This document shows, one piece after another, positions 16,432 to 26,200 of a stretch of 44,216 nucleotides of DNA; positions within the stretch are counted from its first letter, which is position 1; every line of letters begins with the position of its first letter. A program made the position numbers and the translations under genes. Under the pieces are notes generated by a model that did not search any database, was not told the DNA's origin, and worked only from the letters and a program-made list of their open reading frames with translations. Source of the stretch: Spirochaetia bacterium UBA6919 (GTDB lineage Bacteria; Spirochaetota; UBA6919); NCBI GenBank assembly GCA_002450905.1, contig DKAT01000059.1, forward strand, positions 29,361 through 73,576, read 5' to 3'.

Positions 16432-18648
16432 ATGATTAAGAAAATATTTAATACTCTTGGTTTAGATCATTTGGGTGGAAAATATCGTTATGATCGTGAT
16501 GAGCAATTTGGATATATGTCGAAGGAGAAGATCCCTGAGCGGTGGGTGAAGACGACGTGTGGTTATTGTTCTGTGGGTTGCGGTATGCTGATTGGAGTCA
16601 GGGATAATAAGGCTGTGAGCGTGAAGGGGGATTTGAGTCATCCTGTGAACTATGGGAAGTTGTGTCCCAAGGGGTTATCTGAGCATTATTCTATCCATTC
16701 TCCCCGTAGAGCATTGAATCCATTGGTTAAGGTGAAGAATAAGCATGTTGAGATTTCCTGGGACAAAGCGATTGATTTGATGATCGAGAAGTTCAGAGGA
16801 ATTCAGGTGAAGTATGGAGATTTGAGTCTTGGGGTTGTAAGTACGGGTCAGCTTGTTACTGAAGAATTTTATACGCTTGGAAAGTTAGTTCAATTAGGAT
16901 TTGGCACTAAGAATTATGATGGAAATACAACTCTGTGTATGTCTACGGCAGTGGCGGGTTATAAAAGATCGTTTGGGAGTGATGGTCCACCGGGGAGCTA
17001 TGAGGATTTTCGTTTGTCTGATTGTATTATACTGATTGGGGCTAATATAGCGGAGAATCACCCTATTTTAACATGTTGGTTGGATTTTAATATGAATCCT
17101 GATAAGAAACTGATTGTGATTGATCCACGGGTGACAAAGACCACTATGTTATCGGATATTCACCTCCCTTTGAATCCTCGTACGGATATAGCATTACTCA
17201 ATGGGATTATGCATATTTTATTGAAGGAAGAGCTTTATAATAGAAAATATATTAAAGAACATACCATGGGATTTCATGACTTCGCACAGGGGTTAGAGGA
17301 ATATACTCCTGAAAGGGTTTCTGAGATTACCGGACTTCCGATTCATCAGATTGTATCGACTGCGATGACAATTGGCAAGGCGAATTCAGTGATGGTTGCG
17401 TGGACGATGGGTGTTAATCATTCGGATCAGGGTACAGAAACAGTGAATGTAATTAATAATCTCTCCCTTATGTTGGGCCAAGTTGGGCAGAAAGGCTCAT
17501 CGCCGTTTTCGATTACAGGTCAGTGTAATGCTATGGGTACACGTGAGACATCCAGCACATCTTCTCTGCCAGGGTATAGGAGCTTTGATCGGTTAGATGA
17601 TCGTCTTGAGATGGCAGAATTATGGAAAATTGATTCTGAAAGGATTCCAAAGTCAAGAGGATTAGCTTATCCAGATATCATTGAGGGTGCTATTCAGGGT
17701 AAGATTAAAGGTTTGTGGGTGATAGCGACTAATCCATTGGTATCCTATCCTAATCAGGACTTCTTACAGGATGCCCTCAGTCGATTGGATTTTCTTGTAG
17801 TTCAGGATGGATTTCACCCTACTCCTACCACAGAACATGCTGATTTGATCCTTCCTTCAGCAATATGGGGAGAGAAGGAGGGTGTGTTTACTAATTCAGA
17901 AAGACGGGTGAGTAAGGTGAATAAGGCGATAAATCCTCCTGGAGTGGCGAAGAGTGATTTTGATATCTTTCTCATGATAGCAGAGAAATTGGGTGTTAGA
18001 GATGAGTTGTATCCAGGATGGGCAACGGTAGCAGATGCTTTCAATGAAATTAAATTAGTTACCAAAGATAGATTGTGCGATTATTCAGGAATGTCTTATG
18101 ATCTTATAGAGAAAGTAGGTGGGATACAATGGCCATTTCCTTGTTCAGACAAAGAGGAAAAATATATTGAACAGATGGCAAAGTCTACAAAACGTCTTTA
18201 TAGCGATGGTCAATTCCAAACCGAGGATAAGAAGGCACGATTCTTTAAAGTAGTTCACAAATCTCCACCTGAAATACCCAATGAAGAATATCCATTGTGG
18301 TTGAATACTGGTAGAACTGTACAGCATTGGCATACAAGAACCAAAACGGGTGAGATTGATATATTAAAAAGACTTTCACCTGAAGCATGGTTAGAGATGA
18401 ATCCATTAGACGCAAAACAACTGAATTTGAAACCGGATGATAAGGTCTGTGTCAGATCTCAGCGGGGTGAGATCAGGGAAATTACCCTGAGGATCACTGA
18501 AACAATAAGAGAGGGGCAAATTTTTATCCCATTTCATTGGGTGGAGACTAACGCCAATAATTTGACCATCAATGCCTTTGATCCTATTTCAAGGGAGCCA
18601 AACTTTAAACAATGTGCTGTACGGGTAGAGAAACTGCAAAGCCGTTAA
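16432..18648 (+). CDS. Molybdopterin oxidoreductase, assimilatory nitrate reductase-like catalytic subunit
   Basis: A 738-residue enzyme of the bis-MGD DMSO-reductase superfamily. The N-terminal [4Fe-4S] ligands are Cys43, Cys46, Cys50 and Cys78 (CGYCSVGC with GKLCPKG). The molybdenum ligand is Cys169 in NTTLCMSTAVAGYKRSFG, followed by SDGPPGSYED, a block characteristic of NasA/NarB/NapA nitrate reductases rather than formate dehydrogenases (which use Sec or Cys in another context). The C-terminal MGD-binding domain (LWLNTGRTVQHWHTRT, IFIPFHWVETNANNLT) is complete. There is no TAT signal, so the enzyme is cytoplasmic. AAAGGA lies upstream of the ATG. No nitrite reductase, transporter, electron-donor subunit or molybdenum-cofactor gene is adjacent, so the reaction is inferred only from motifs; another oxyanion or formate-type substrate is possible. 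Confidence 0.85.
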   Translation: MIKKIFNTLGLDHLGGKYRYDRDEQFGYMSKEKIPERWVKTTCGYCSVGCGMLIGVRDNKAVSVKGDLSHPVNYGKLCPKGLSEHYSIHSPRRALNPLVKVKNKHVEISWDKAIDLMIEKFRGIQVKYGDLSLGVVSTGQLVTEEFYTLGKLVQLGFGTKNYDGNTTLCMSTAVAGYKRSFGSDGPPGSYEDFRLSDCIILIGANIAENHPILTCWLDFNMNPDKKLIVIDPRVTKTTMLSDIHLPLNPRTDIALLNGIMHILLKEELYNRKYIKEHTMGFHDFAQGLEEYTPERVSEITGLPIHQIVSTAMTIGKANSVMVAWTMGVNHSDQGTETVNVINNLSLMLGQVGQKGSSPFSITGQCNAMGTRETSSTSSLPGYRSFDRLDDRLEMAELWKIDSERIPKSRGLAYPDIIEGAIQGKIKGLWVIATNPLVSYPNQDFLQDALSRLDFLVVQDGFHPTPTTEHADLILPSAIWGEKEGVFTNSERRVSKVNKAINPPGVAKSDFDIFLMIAEKLGVRDELYPGWATVADAFNEIKLVTKDRLCDYSGMSYDLIEKVGGIQWPFPCSDKEEKYIEQMAKSTKRLYSDGQFQTEDKKARFFKVVHKSPPEIPNEEYPLWLNTGRTVQHWHTRTKTGEIDILKRLSPEAWLEMNPLDAKQLNLKPDDKVCVRSQRGEIREITLRITETIREGQIFIPFHWVETNANNLTINAFDPISREPNFKQCAVRVEKLQSR

Positions 18649-18673
18649 TTCTTTATGGGGTATCAAGTAATTA

Positions 18674-19393
18674 TTAAATAACCATAATGTTTATATGTTC
18701 TAAAGGATATTCTTTGATAATTACACGTAAGAATTTCCTTTCAAATTGTATAAACCATTGATGCAGAGCTTTGTGAGTGAATAGTGGAGAATTATATTTA
18801 CGTCTGATATATGATACTTTCTCTGGACTTACAACCGTTAAATGATTGTTTTCCCATTGTGATTTCAAAACAGAAAGTGCCCCTAAAGACGCTAATGACA
18901 ATAATTCCTTTACATCATCTTCTAAAGAATTTAAAAAAAAGAGTTGGATTTGTAAATGCTTTCCTAATCTCTCACTTGAAAGGATATCAATATAATTTTC
19001 TATATTAAATGGATAGGGTAGTTTTTTTAAGTTATTAATTTGGTTTGATATATATCTTTTATGGGCTATTTTGAATAAAAAAGAAAATATTATAAAAATG
19101 GGTAAAGCTATGATAATTTTAAATATCTGACTTTGACCTAAAAATGATAAGTCTTTTTGAAATAGGATCAATAATTGAGAAGAAATCAATATACTAAAAG
19201 CGGCATTTACAATAATATATATGAATAAAATATAATCTGGCCACTCGAAAACAAAGTCTAGTATAACTCGCCTTTCATTTTGTTTGTATAAATCATTATT
19301 TTTTTGAAAATTATTTATACCTTTCCTGTTGTCTTTCTCTGATAATTTTAATTTATATCGACCTTTATCTGCCAATCTATTTAGATGAGACAT
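18674..19393 (-). CDS. Two-span membrane protein, unknown function, 239 residues
   Basis: Starts MSHLNRLADKGRYKLKLSEK. Hydrophilic residues 1-50 lead to two adjacent transmembrane helices (about residues 53-77, DYILFIYIIVNAAFSILISS, and 90-108, IFKIIIALPIFIIFSFLF), and then a roughly 130-residue soluble C-terminus with helix-forming content (ENYIDILSSERLGKHLQ). Both termini probably face the cytoplasm. I do not recognise the family. A GGATGG-like site precedes the ATG. Its end faces the molybdoenzyme end across 25 bases, and the plsY gene lies 45 bases upstream on the same strand, so it may follow plsY in one transcript. Confidence 0.65.
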   Translation of the reverse strand: MSHLNRLADKGRYKLKLSEKDNRKGINNFQKNNDLYKQNERRVILDFVFEWPDYILFIYIIVNAAFSILISSQLLILFQKDLSFLGQSQIFKIIIALPIFIIFSFLFKIAHKRYISNQINNLKKLPYPFNIENYIDILSSERLGKHLQIQLFFLNSLEDDVKELLSLASLGALSVLKSQWENNHLTVVSPEKVSYIRRKYNSPLFTHKALHQWFIQFERKFLRVIIKEYPLEHINIMVI

Positions 19394-19438
19394 AACAATA
19401 CCATCCTATTATACTTAAACTTAAATTAGCAAATTAAA

Positions 19439-20077
19439 CTATGGATGGGATTTAGATGAAAATATTTTATTTTCAGTTCCAATTATAAGACGTTTAATAT
19501 TCTTGGTATGCATGACCACTACGAGGATTCCGAAGATGAAAGCGACGATGATGAAAGGATATTGCTGTTCGAAAGGGATTTGACGGATATTGATGAGGAG
19601 CAAAACAGGGAAGGCAATGGCTGATGTTATAGATCCAAGAGAAACATAACGTGTTATACCCACGATGACAAGAAATATAATCAGTGTTAATCCCAGTTCG
19701 AAGGGTGTTAGATAGATAAAGACTCCTGCTGTTGTCGCTACGCCTTTTCCACCTTTAAACTTTAACCATACAGGAAAAAGATGTCCCAGGAAGGCAAAGA
19801 ATCCGCTTCCTAATAGAATCCAACTAAGGTTGAAGTCACCTTGTCCCATTATGACTTCCGAGAGAAATATGGCTAGGGTTCCTTTGAGGAAATCGATAAG
19901 GAAAGTGATAATTCCCCAGGTTGTTCCCAGAGTACGAAATACATTTGTTGCACCAATATTTCCACTGCCATGTTGACGTATATCAATTCCCTTAACAAGT
20001 TTTCCTAAAATATAAGCTGTTGGAAGGGAACCTAAGAGGTAGCTAGTTATATAACTTAAAAATATATTGATGATCAT
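19439..20077 (-). CDS. plsY: Glycerol-3-phosphate acyltransferase PlsY
   Basis: Integral membrane enzyme that transfers acyl from acyl phosphate to glycerol 3-phosphate, the first step of phospholipid synthesis. The 212-residue length and multiple membrane spans are typical. Signature loops are clear: SLPTAYILGKL, HGSGNIGATNVFRTLG (phosphate/acyl binding), then GHLFPVWLKFKGGKGVATTAG, and the final TKNIKRLIIGTENK. Translation starts at ATG 20077 behind a GGATT site. The 216-base gap upstream contains a 27-bp palindromic element. The two-span membrane protein gene lies just downstream. Confidence 0.95.
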   Translation of the reverse strand: MIINIFLSYITSYLLGSLPTAYILGKLVKGIDIRQHGSGNIGATNVFRTLGTTWGIITFLIDFLKGTLAIFLSEVIMGQGDFNLSWILLGSGFFAFLGHLFPVWLKFKGGKGVATTAGVFIYLTPFELGLTLIIFLVIVGITRYVSLGSITSAIAFPVLLLINIRQIPFEQQYPFIIVAFIFGILVVVMHTKNIKRLIIGTENKIFSSKSHP

Positions 20078-20163
20078 TATTTAATCCAATGTTAAGTCGT
20101 TTTATAAAATTATTATTAAGAAGAATTGGAATATTCAATTAATTGGCCATGAGACGAAGGAGT

Positions 20164-20190
20164 ATCGGAATTGAAAATTTTGATTCCGAT
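20164..20190. repeat. 27-bp palindromic element, copy 1
   Basis: Eight-base inverted arms ATCGGAAT (20164-20171) and ATTCCGAT (20183-20190) around an 11-base centre with an AAAATTTT core. The same-length element recurs at 26897-26923 with about 22 of 27 positions identical in the same orientation. No T run follows on either strand, so it is not an ordinary terminator. Confidence 0.6.
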
Positions 20191-20293
20191 TGTGTTTCAT
20201 CTCAGATTATATTATTAAGAATTGTATCGCTCTTATACTCCAATAAATATAGAGCTGATTAAATCTTTTTACTTATTTTATAGAGCTATGAAG

Positions 20294-21766
20294 TTATTCA
20301 TTCTTTTCTGGATTAAAATATTTATTACTGTATCGGATATTGTGAGATTCGATATACTTTAAAAGATACTTTCTTTGCTGATCCTGTGTGTGAATACCTA
20401 AAACAAACTTTATGTAGTATCCAATGACGTAATTATCCACTGTTTTGTTGGCGAGCCATAAGTAACGATTAATCAGTCCTCGATCTGTAAGATATTTATA
20501 TATAAGTTCTTCAAGTAGAAATTGGTTTATATATTGTGATCTTGTTTTGGGATCATGATAAAACGCCCTGATAAGTTGGGGCTTGCTTCCAGTGATTTTC
20601 GTCAGGCGGATTTTGTTTTCAATATCTCTTATATAAAAATTCACAGATTTTACACCTTTAAATCGGTCTTTTGGGAATAAATATTCCTCAGGAAATTGAT
20701 CAGGCAATTTATTTTCAGTGACATCTGATGATTTATCAAGCTTAGAGGTGCTTTTATTAATTTCAATATTGAGTATAGATTTATTTGGCTTATCTAGAGG
20801 GTTGTCAACAATGATTTCTGTATTAATATCCTTTTCAGTCGCATTATTAAATATGATAGGTTGATTAATACCAAGATATGATTTACTTTTTTTAGGTATA
20901 AGATCCTTTTTAACATGAGTGTGTAGAGGGATTTTAGGAGATTTTATTTGATTAGGTTTTCCAATGACAATTTTAAATAACCAATAATTTTTATAATTTC
21001 TTCCCAAGGCTCTCTGGAGGTTGACATTTTTTTGGGAATATTTATGAATGAGATTTTGCTCGAAGCGATCATTTTTATAGATTCTATAACGGCCGAGAAG
21101 GGATTGCTCAAAGTTTTGTAATTGTTTGTTAAGGGACTGAATTTTATATAAATTAAGGATTTTTTTTCTGTCAGTTATATAATCCATTTTTTTGAATTGT
21201 TTATATTTGATCATTTCATTATAAAATGCTTTTAATTCAGTGGAGTTTGGAGTATGATTTTGTTCTGAATAATATTTTGAGCGGATGTAATTTTCAACGA
21301 TGGTTTGTTTTCGGATAAATTGAACTAAAGCTATTCTGGATGGACTAGAGTAAAAGTATGATTTTGCCTTGTTATTAATTAGACGATTTTGAAAAAATAC
21401 ATTTACGAAATTCTTTTTAGAAATGTTTTGACCAGAAGTTTGAATGAAACGATTATATTCTGTTTCGAACTCCTTTTTAGAGATTTTATTTTCATTATCA
21501 ATGAGTATTACCCAAGACCCATCATCTGGGATACTATCTTTGTCTTCTGAAGTGGTGTCTGTTGATTTTAAATCTTCTTCATCTTTCTTGGCTAGGGATT
21601 CGTTAATTTTTTTTAAATAATCATCGCTATCCATATTGTTTTGTGAGGATTCACTATTTTTTTTGTCTTTCTTTGGAATTGATTTATCTTTAGAATCATT
21701 ACACTGGTAATTAAAAAAAAGACATAAAGTTATGGTTAATATCAACGTATAATGAATGTTTTTCAT
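20294..21766 (-). CDS. SurA-like lipoprotein, paralogue 1, 490 residues
   Basis: Lipoprotein signal MKNIHYTLILTITLCLFFNY with lipidated Cys22, then a long Lys/Ser/Asp-rich linker to about residue 75. The folded part opens with DDGSWVILIDNENKISKKEFETEY, which matches the opening of the neighbouring 432-residue lipoprotein (DDGTWVYILDKKLVSKKEFEEVY). A helical NSTELKAFYNEMIKYKQF segment parallels the TEEDVEKHYNQYKKEF type of SurA/PrsA foldases. No canonical parvulin isomerase signature is visible, so a chaperone-only role for outer-membrane proteins is the likely reading. A further low-complexity insert occupies about residues 285-345. Likely co-transcribed with its paralogue (21-base gap) and downstream of mfd. 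Confidence 0.65.
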   Translation of the reverse strand: MKNIHYTLILTITLCLFFNYQCNDSKDKSIPKKDKKNSESSQNNMDSDDYLKKINESLAKKDEEDLKSTDTTSEDKDSIPDDGSWVILIDNENKISKKEFETEYNRFIQTSGQNISKKNFVNVFFQNRLINNKAKSYFYSSPSRIALVQFIRKQTIVENYIRSKYYSEQNHTPNSTELKAFYNEMIKYKQFKKMDYITDRKKILNLYKIQSLNKQLQNFEQSLLGRYRIYKNDRFEQNLIHKYSQKNVNLQRALGRNYKNYWLFKIVIGKPNQIKSPKIPLHTHVKKDLIPKKSKSYLGINQPIIFNNATEKDINTEIIVDNPLDKPNKSILNIEINKSTSKLDKSSDVTENKLPDQFPEEYLFPKDRFKGVKSVNFYIRDIENKIRLTKITGSKPQLIRAFYHDPKTRSQYINQFLLEELIYKYLTDRGLINRYLWLANKTVDNYVIGYYIKFVLGIHTQDQQRKYLLKYIESHNIRYSNKYFNPEKNE

Positions 21767-21787
21767 ATAATTATATATATTTTCGAA

Positions 21788-23086
21788 TTATTTTTTCTTA
21801 TCCTTTAGAATTTCATCTTTAATTTTATCTGAGGTTGATTTAAAATATGCTTCGCTAATTCTTATCTGATGTGCTTCTCTGAGTTCTTTTATAAATTCAG
21901 TCTGTGCTATAGTAATTTTCTCTTCGTATAAGATCTGCTTTGATGCCTCCATGATATTTTTTTTGTTTACTGGAAACTTTCTTTGTTTTAAAAGTTCTAT
22001 CACTTTTGTTTCTTTTGATTTATCTTTCAGCAGTTCATTAATTGTCTTGTCATCTGGAGGTTTTATTTCCGCCATAACTTTCTTCATAAAATAGAATAGA
22101 GAGACGGATCGCTTTTGTACAATTTCTACAAACTTCTCTCCTTCTGAAGATTTGTGCATTTTTTTCTCCAAAGCTTCTCTGTATGATAATTCCATAGTCT
22201 TTAGAAGGTTTAAAAGTTCTCTGATAAATTGATCTTTAGCATCGGTGTTTTCTAACATCTTATCGGTAATTTTATAATTTTTCATCATCAAGTCGAGAAA
22301 ATAGGCTATCTGGCCGAGGTACAGGGGTTTTCCTTTGACCTTAATCACCCAATATTCTTTCTTTGGGTCATCTATGGCTGATTTCTTTGATATTTTCTTT
22401 GTAAGATATTCACTCAAAACTTTTTTATTTGAAACAATAGTGTATTCATTGATAAGTTTTTCGAAAAGTTCATTTGTTTTACTAGCCACTGTTGTATTGG
22501 AAAGATGATTTTTAACAGCCGCTTTGTTACGATCAGACTTAATATCTTTTAATCCTAGTTTATTAAACTCTTTTTTATACTGATTATAGTGCTTCTCAAC
22601 ATCTTCTTCTGTTGGTTCTTTGTAATTTTCATAGATATTCTTATATAAGAAATATTGATAGAGAGCCTGTTTGTATAATACCTGCAAAAGATTTTTACCT
22701 TCCTTACTTTGAAAGAACGGATCTGTGATAGCTTTTTTAAATCCCAAGGTGCTATTAATAATTCGATTCATGACATCCTTTTTATACTCAACTCTATCTC
22801 GAAATAATGATAATTGAGTTTTACCAATACCCTGTCCCACAGCAGAAACTTTTAGGAATAGATCATAGACTTCTTCAAATTCCTTTTTTGAAACGAGTTT
22901 TTTATCCAAGATGTATACCCAGGTTCCATCATCAGCTACTTTTTTGGGATCATCTACAGTTTTTGAGCCGATTGAACTGGATTTTGTTGAATTATCCTGA
23001 GGGGTTTTCTTTGAATCACAAGTTTGTAGAGTTATTGATACAATAAACACTGATAATATAGTGAGATAAAATAACTTATTTTTCAC
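21788..23086 (-). CDS. SurA-like lipoprotein, paralogue 2, 432 residues
   Basis: Starts at GTG 23086 with AGGAG seven bases upstream; no ATG fits. Lipoprotein signal peptide with lipidated Cys23 (SITLQTC), a Ser/Lys linker, then DDGTWVYILDKKLVSKKEFEEVYDLFLK, the same domain start as the adjacent 490-residue protein. The N-terminal region resembles the SurA N-terminal chaperone domain, including the PTEEDVEKHYNQYKKEF helix. A parvulin domain is not evident. A hydrophobic-peptide chaperone in the periplasm is inferred. The 198-base region upstream, below mfd, contains a TGTTAA/TTAACA inverted repeat (23102-23116), possibly an mRNA hairpin just before the ribosome-binding site. Confidence 0.65.
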   Translation of the reverse strand: MKNKLFYLTILSVFIVSITLQTCDSKKTPQDNSTKSSSIGSKTVDDPKKVADDGTWVYILDKKLVSKKEFEEVYDLFLKVSAVGQGIGKTQLSLFRDRVEYKKDVMNRIINSTLGFKKAITDPFFQSKEGKNLLQVLYKQALYQYFLYKNIYENYKEPTEEDVEKHYNQYKKEFNKLGLKDIKSDRNKAAVKNHLSNTTVASKTNELFEKLINEYTIVSNKKVLSEYLTKKISKKSAIDDPKKEYWVIKVKGKPLYLGQIAYFLDLMMKNYKITDKMLENTDAKDQFIRELLNLLKTMELSYREALEKKMHKSSEGEKFVEIVQKRSVSLFYFMKKVMAEIKPPDDKTINELLKDKSKETKVIELLKQRKFPVNKKNIMEASKQILYEEKITIAQTEFIKELREAHQIRISEAYFKSTSDKIKDEILKDKKK

Positions 23087-23284
23087 ATGATCTCCTGGTT
23101 GTGTTAACGATTAACAAGATAACTGATTTACTAGGGGTGAGTTCCAGCCCTATTAGTATGTTCCTAATATATATAGTTGATTTCAATAGGATATTGTGTG
23201 TGAATTTAACACTTTTATAAAAAAAGTTAATATTTTTTTTTAAAATCAAGTGTGAATTTTTTGACATATAGATCTATCCAGCAT

Positions 23285-26200
23285 TTAATTGAGACTTGTG
23301 ATAATATCTTTTAGGAAATGCACCTTCTCATTGAGGGGCAGATCGGCTATTTTAAGATATAATCGATTATTGTCATCTGGTCGAATGCGAATGGTATTTT
23401 TATTTTTCTGACAAATGAGAATGATTTTCTCTGGATTAACTATGGAATACTCATTAAACTCGATAGCTACCTCTGATCCTTTTTCCACAATAGAAGCTAT
23501 TTTTATATTTCTTGCTAAAATTTTTACTTCTGAAAGTTTTAAGAGGTTTCGAATGATATCTGGTGGTTCTCCAAAGCGATCAATCATTTCATTTTGAATA
23601 ATCTGAATATCACCCTTGCTGAGAGCACCTGCCATTTTTTTATACAACTCGATTTTCTGCTTCTCATCGGGGATATAGGTATCAGGGATATATCCATCGT
23701 ATTTCAGATCTACATAGAGATCCATGTCTGGTTGTTTCTCCCCTGTGGTAAGCTCTGCTACAGCCTCATCTAATAATTTACAGTATAGTTCAAATCCTAC
23801 ACTGACTATACTCCCGCTTTGTTCTATTCCAAGGACATTTCCAGCACCACGAAACTCCATATCCTTCATAGCAATTTTAAAACCACTACCCAAATCTGTG
23901 TATTCATTGATGACAGCAAGACGTTTCTGAGCTATTTCGCTAAGTGCCTTATCCTGAGGGTAGAATAAATAACAATAGCCTTTCCGATTCCCTCTTCCAA
24001 CTCGTCCTCTTAATTGGTATAACTGTGAGAGGCCTAATGAGTCTGCCCTATCAATGAGTATTGTATTGACATTGGGAATATCGATGCCTGATTCGATGAT
24101 CGTTGTACTGATCAAGATGTTGTACTTCTGATTGATGAATTCCAGGATGATATTTTCGAGATCATGCTCATCCATTTGTCCATGAGCCATACAGACTCTA
24201 GCTTCAGGGACAAGTTGATTGATATAGTGAACAAAGCTCTTGATGGTCTGAACCCTGTTATAAATAAAATAAATCTGTCCATCTCTTTCTAATTCTCTGT
24301 AGATTGCGTCTTTTATGATTTCCTCATTGAATTCCATGACGTAAGTTTCTATTGGTAAACGATTTTCTGGTGGTGTGTTGATAATGCTCATATCACGGAT
24401 CTTGACAAGGGACATATGAAGAGTGCGTGGAATTGGTGTAGCAGTCATAGAAATTACATCCACAAGAGTCCGCAGTGATTTCAGGGCTTCCTTATGCTTA
24501 ACACCAAACCTCTGCTCCTCATCAATAATGACTAGTCCAAGATTCTTGAACTGAACGTCTTTTGAAACAATACGATGTGTACCTATTACAAGATCCAGTT
24601 CACCATCCTGTAGTTTTTTAAGGATTTCCCTCTGTTCCTTAGCACTTCTTACACGGGAGAGCATATCAATTTTAATGGGGTACAACATAAATCGTTCTTT
24701 AAAAGTTCTATAGTGTTGTTCACAAAGGATAGTTGTTGGGGTAAGAACAGCTACCTGTTTTCCATCCATAACAGCTTTGAATGCTGCACGTATAGCTACT
24801 TCTGTTTTGCCATATCCTACATCACCACAAATTAAACGATCTGTAGGACGTGGTGATTCCATATCTTGCTTGATATCTCTTATTGCAGTTAATTGATCTG
24901 GTGTTTCTTCATATTGAAATCCTGATTCAAACTCATGTTGCCATTCAGTATCCTTTGAATAAGCGTATCCATTCAATTTCATTCGGACAGAATAGATTTT
25001 AACAAGTTCCTCAGCTATTTCTTCAACAGATCGACGTACCCTTGTCTTTGTTCTATCCCATGATTTGCTACCCAGTTTATCCAGAGGTGCTTTTTTACCC
25101 TGGGAACCAATATATTTTTGTACCATATTAAGCTGTTCAATAGGAACGTACAATTTTTCATCGTCTGCATAGATGAGCAATATAAAATCTTTTTCCTTAC
25201 CGAGTGCTTTAATCCTTTCTATTCCAATATATTTACCGATACCATAGTTTATATGAACAATGAGATCATCTTTTTTTAAGTCATAAAAACTTTCTATAGG
25301 AGCTGAAGTAACTTTCCGTAATTTTTTATACTGAGTTCTTTTTCTATTAAATATTTCACGATCAAGAATAATCATTATCTTCTGTTCATCAAAAGAAAAT
25401 CCCTCACTGAGCTCAGATACACCAAGAAATAGTCCTTTTGAATATTGATCAAAGTTGAATTCTTTATTGGATTTAGATTTTTTCAGATTATTATTAGCGG
25501 TTTCATCATATTCAAAGTCTAACATAGGATTGAGATCTTTTAATACTGTATAGAGCCTGTGGGCCTGGCCTTCGTAGGATGAAAATATGATAATCCTGTA
25601 ATTATCATCTAATTTCTTTTTAATAGAATCTTTAAAAAGACTTAATTCTCCAGAATAACTATCAGAAGAAGCAAAAGGGAATTTAAATAAACTCTGATCT
25701 TTATTAGCAGAGGAAAATGAACTGATATCAATATACTGTTTAGTTCTTTCAGATATGATATCAAATGTGTCAAATAGTTCTTCAGGTTCAGCTTTAATCA
25801 TATTTACTTTATGACTTTGATGATACAATGTTTGGCACTCTTTAAATAAATTATCACAACGTTTTTTTATCTGTTCCATATCCTCATAGATAATTATAGA
25901 TGACTCGCCAAGATAATCAATCAAGGTATTTCTTTGATAGAAAAAGGGTAATAGATGTTCAATACCCTGAAAGTAGTTTCCATTCTTGATATTCTCTATA
26001 GTTTGTTTTGTATTAGGATTATCTGGATAGCGATCCAAAATGTTTTGAATAGCCTGTTGCTTACTATCTTCAGTTATGATAAGTTCTCTTTGGGGTAAAA
26101 TTTCAGCAATATCTAACTTGCTCTTGGTCAACTGAGTTTGAGAATCAAATAATCGTATTGACTCAATCTCAGTATCAAAGAGTTCAATTCGTATGGGGTC

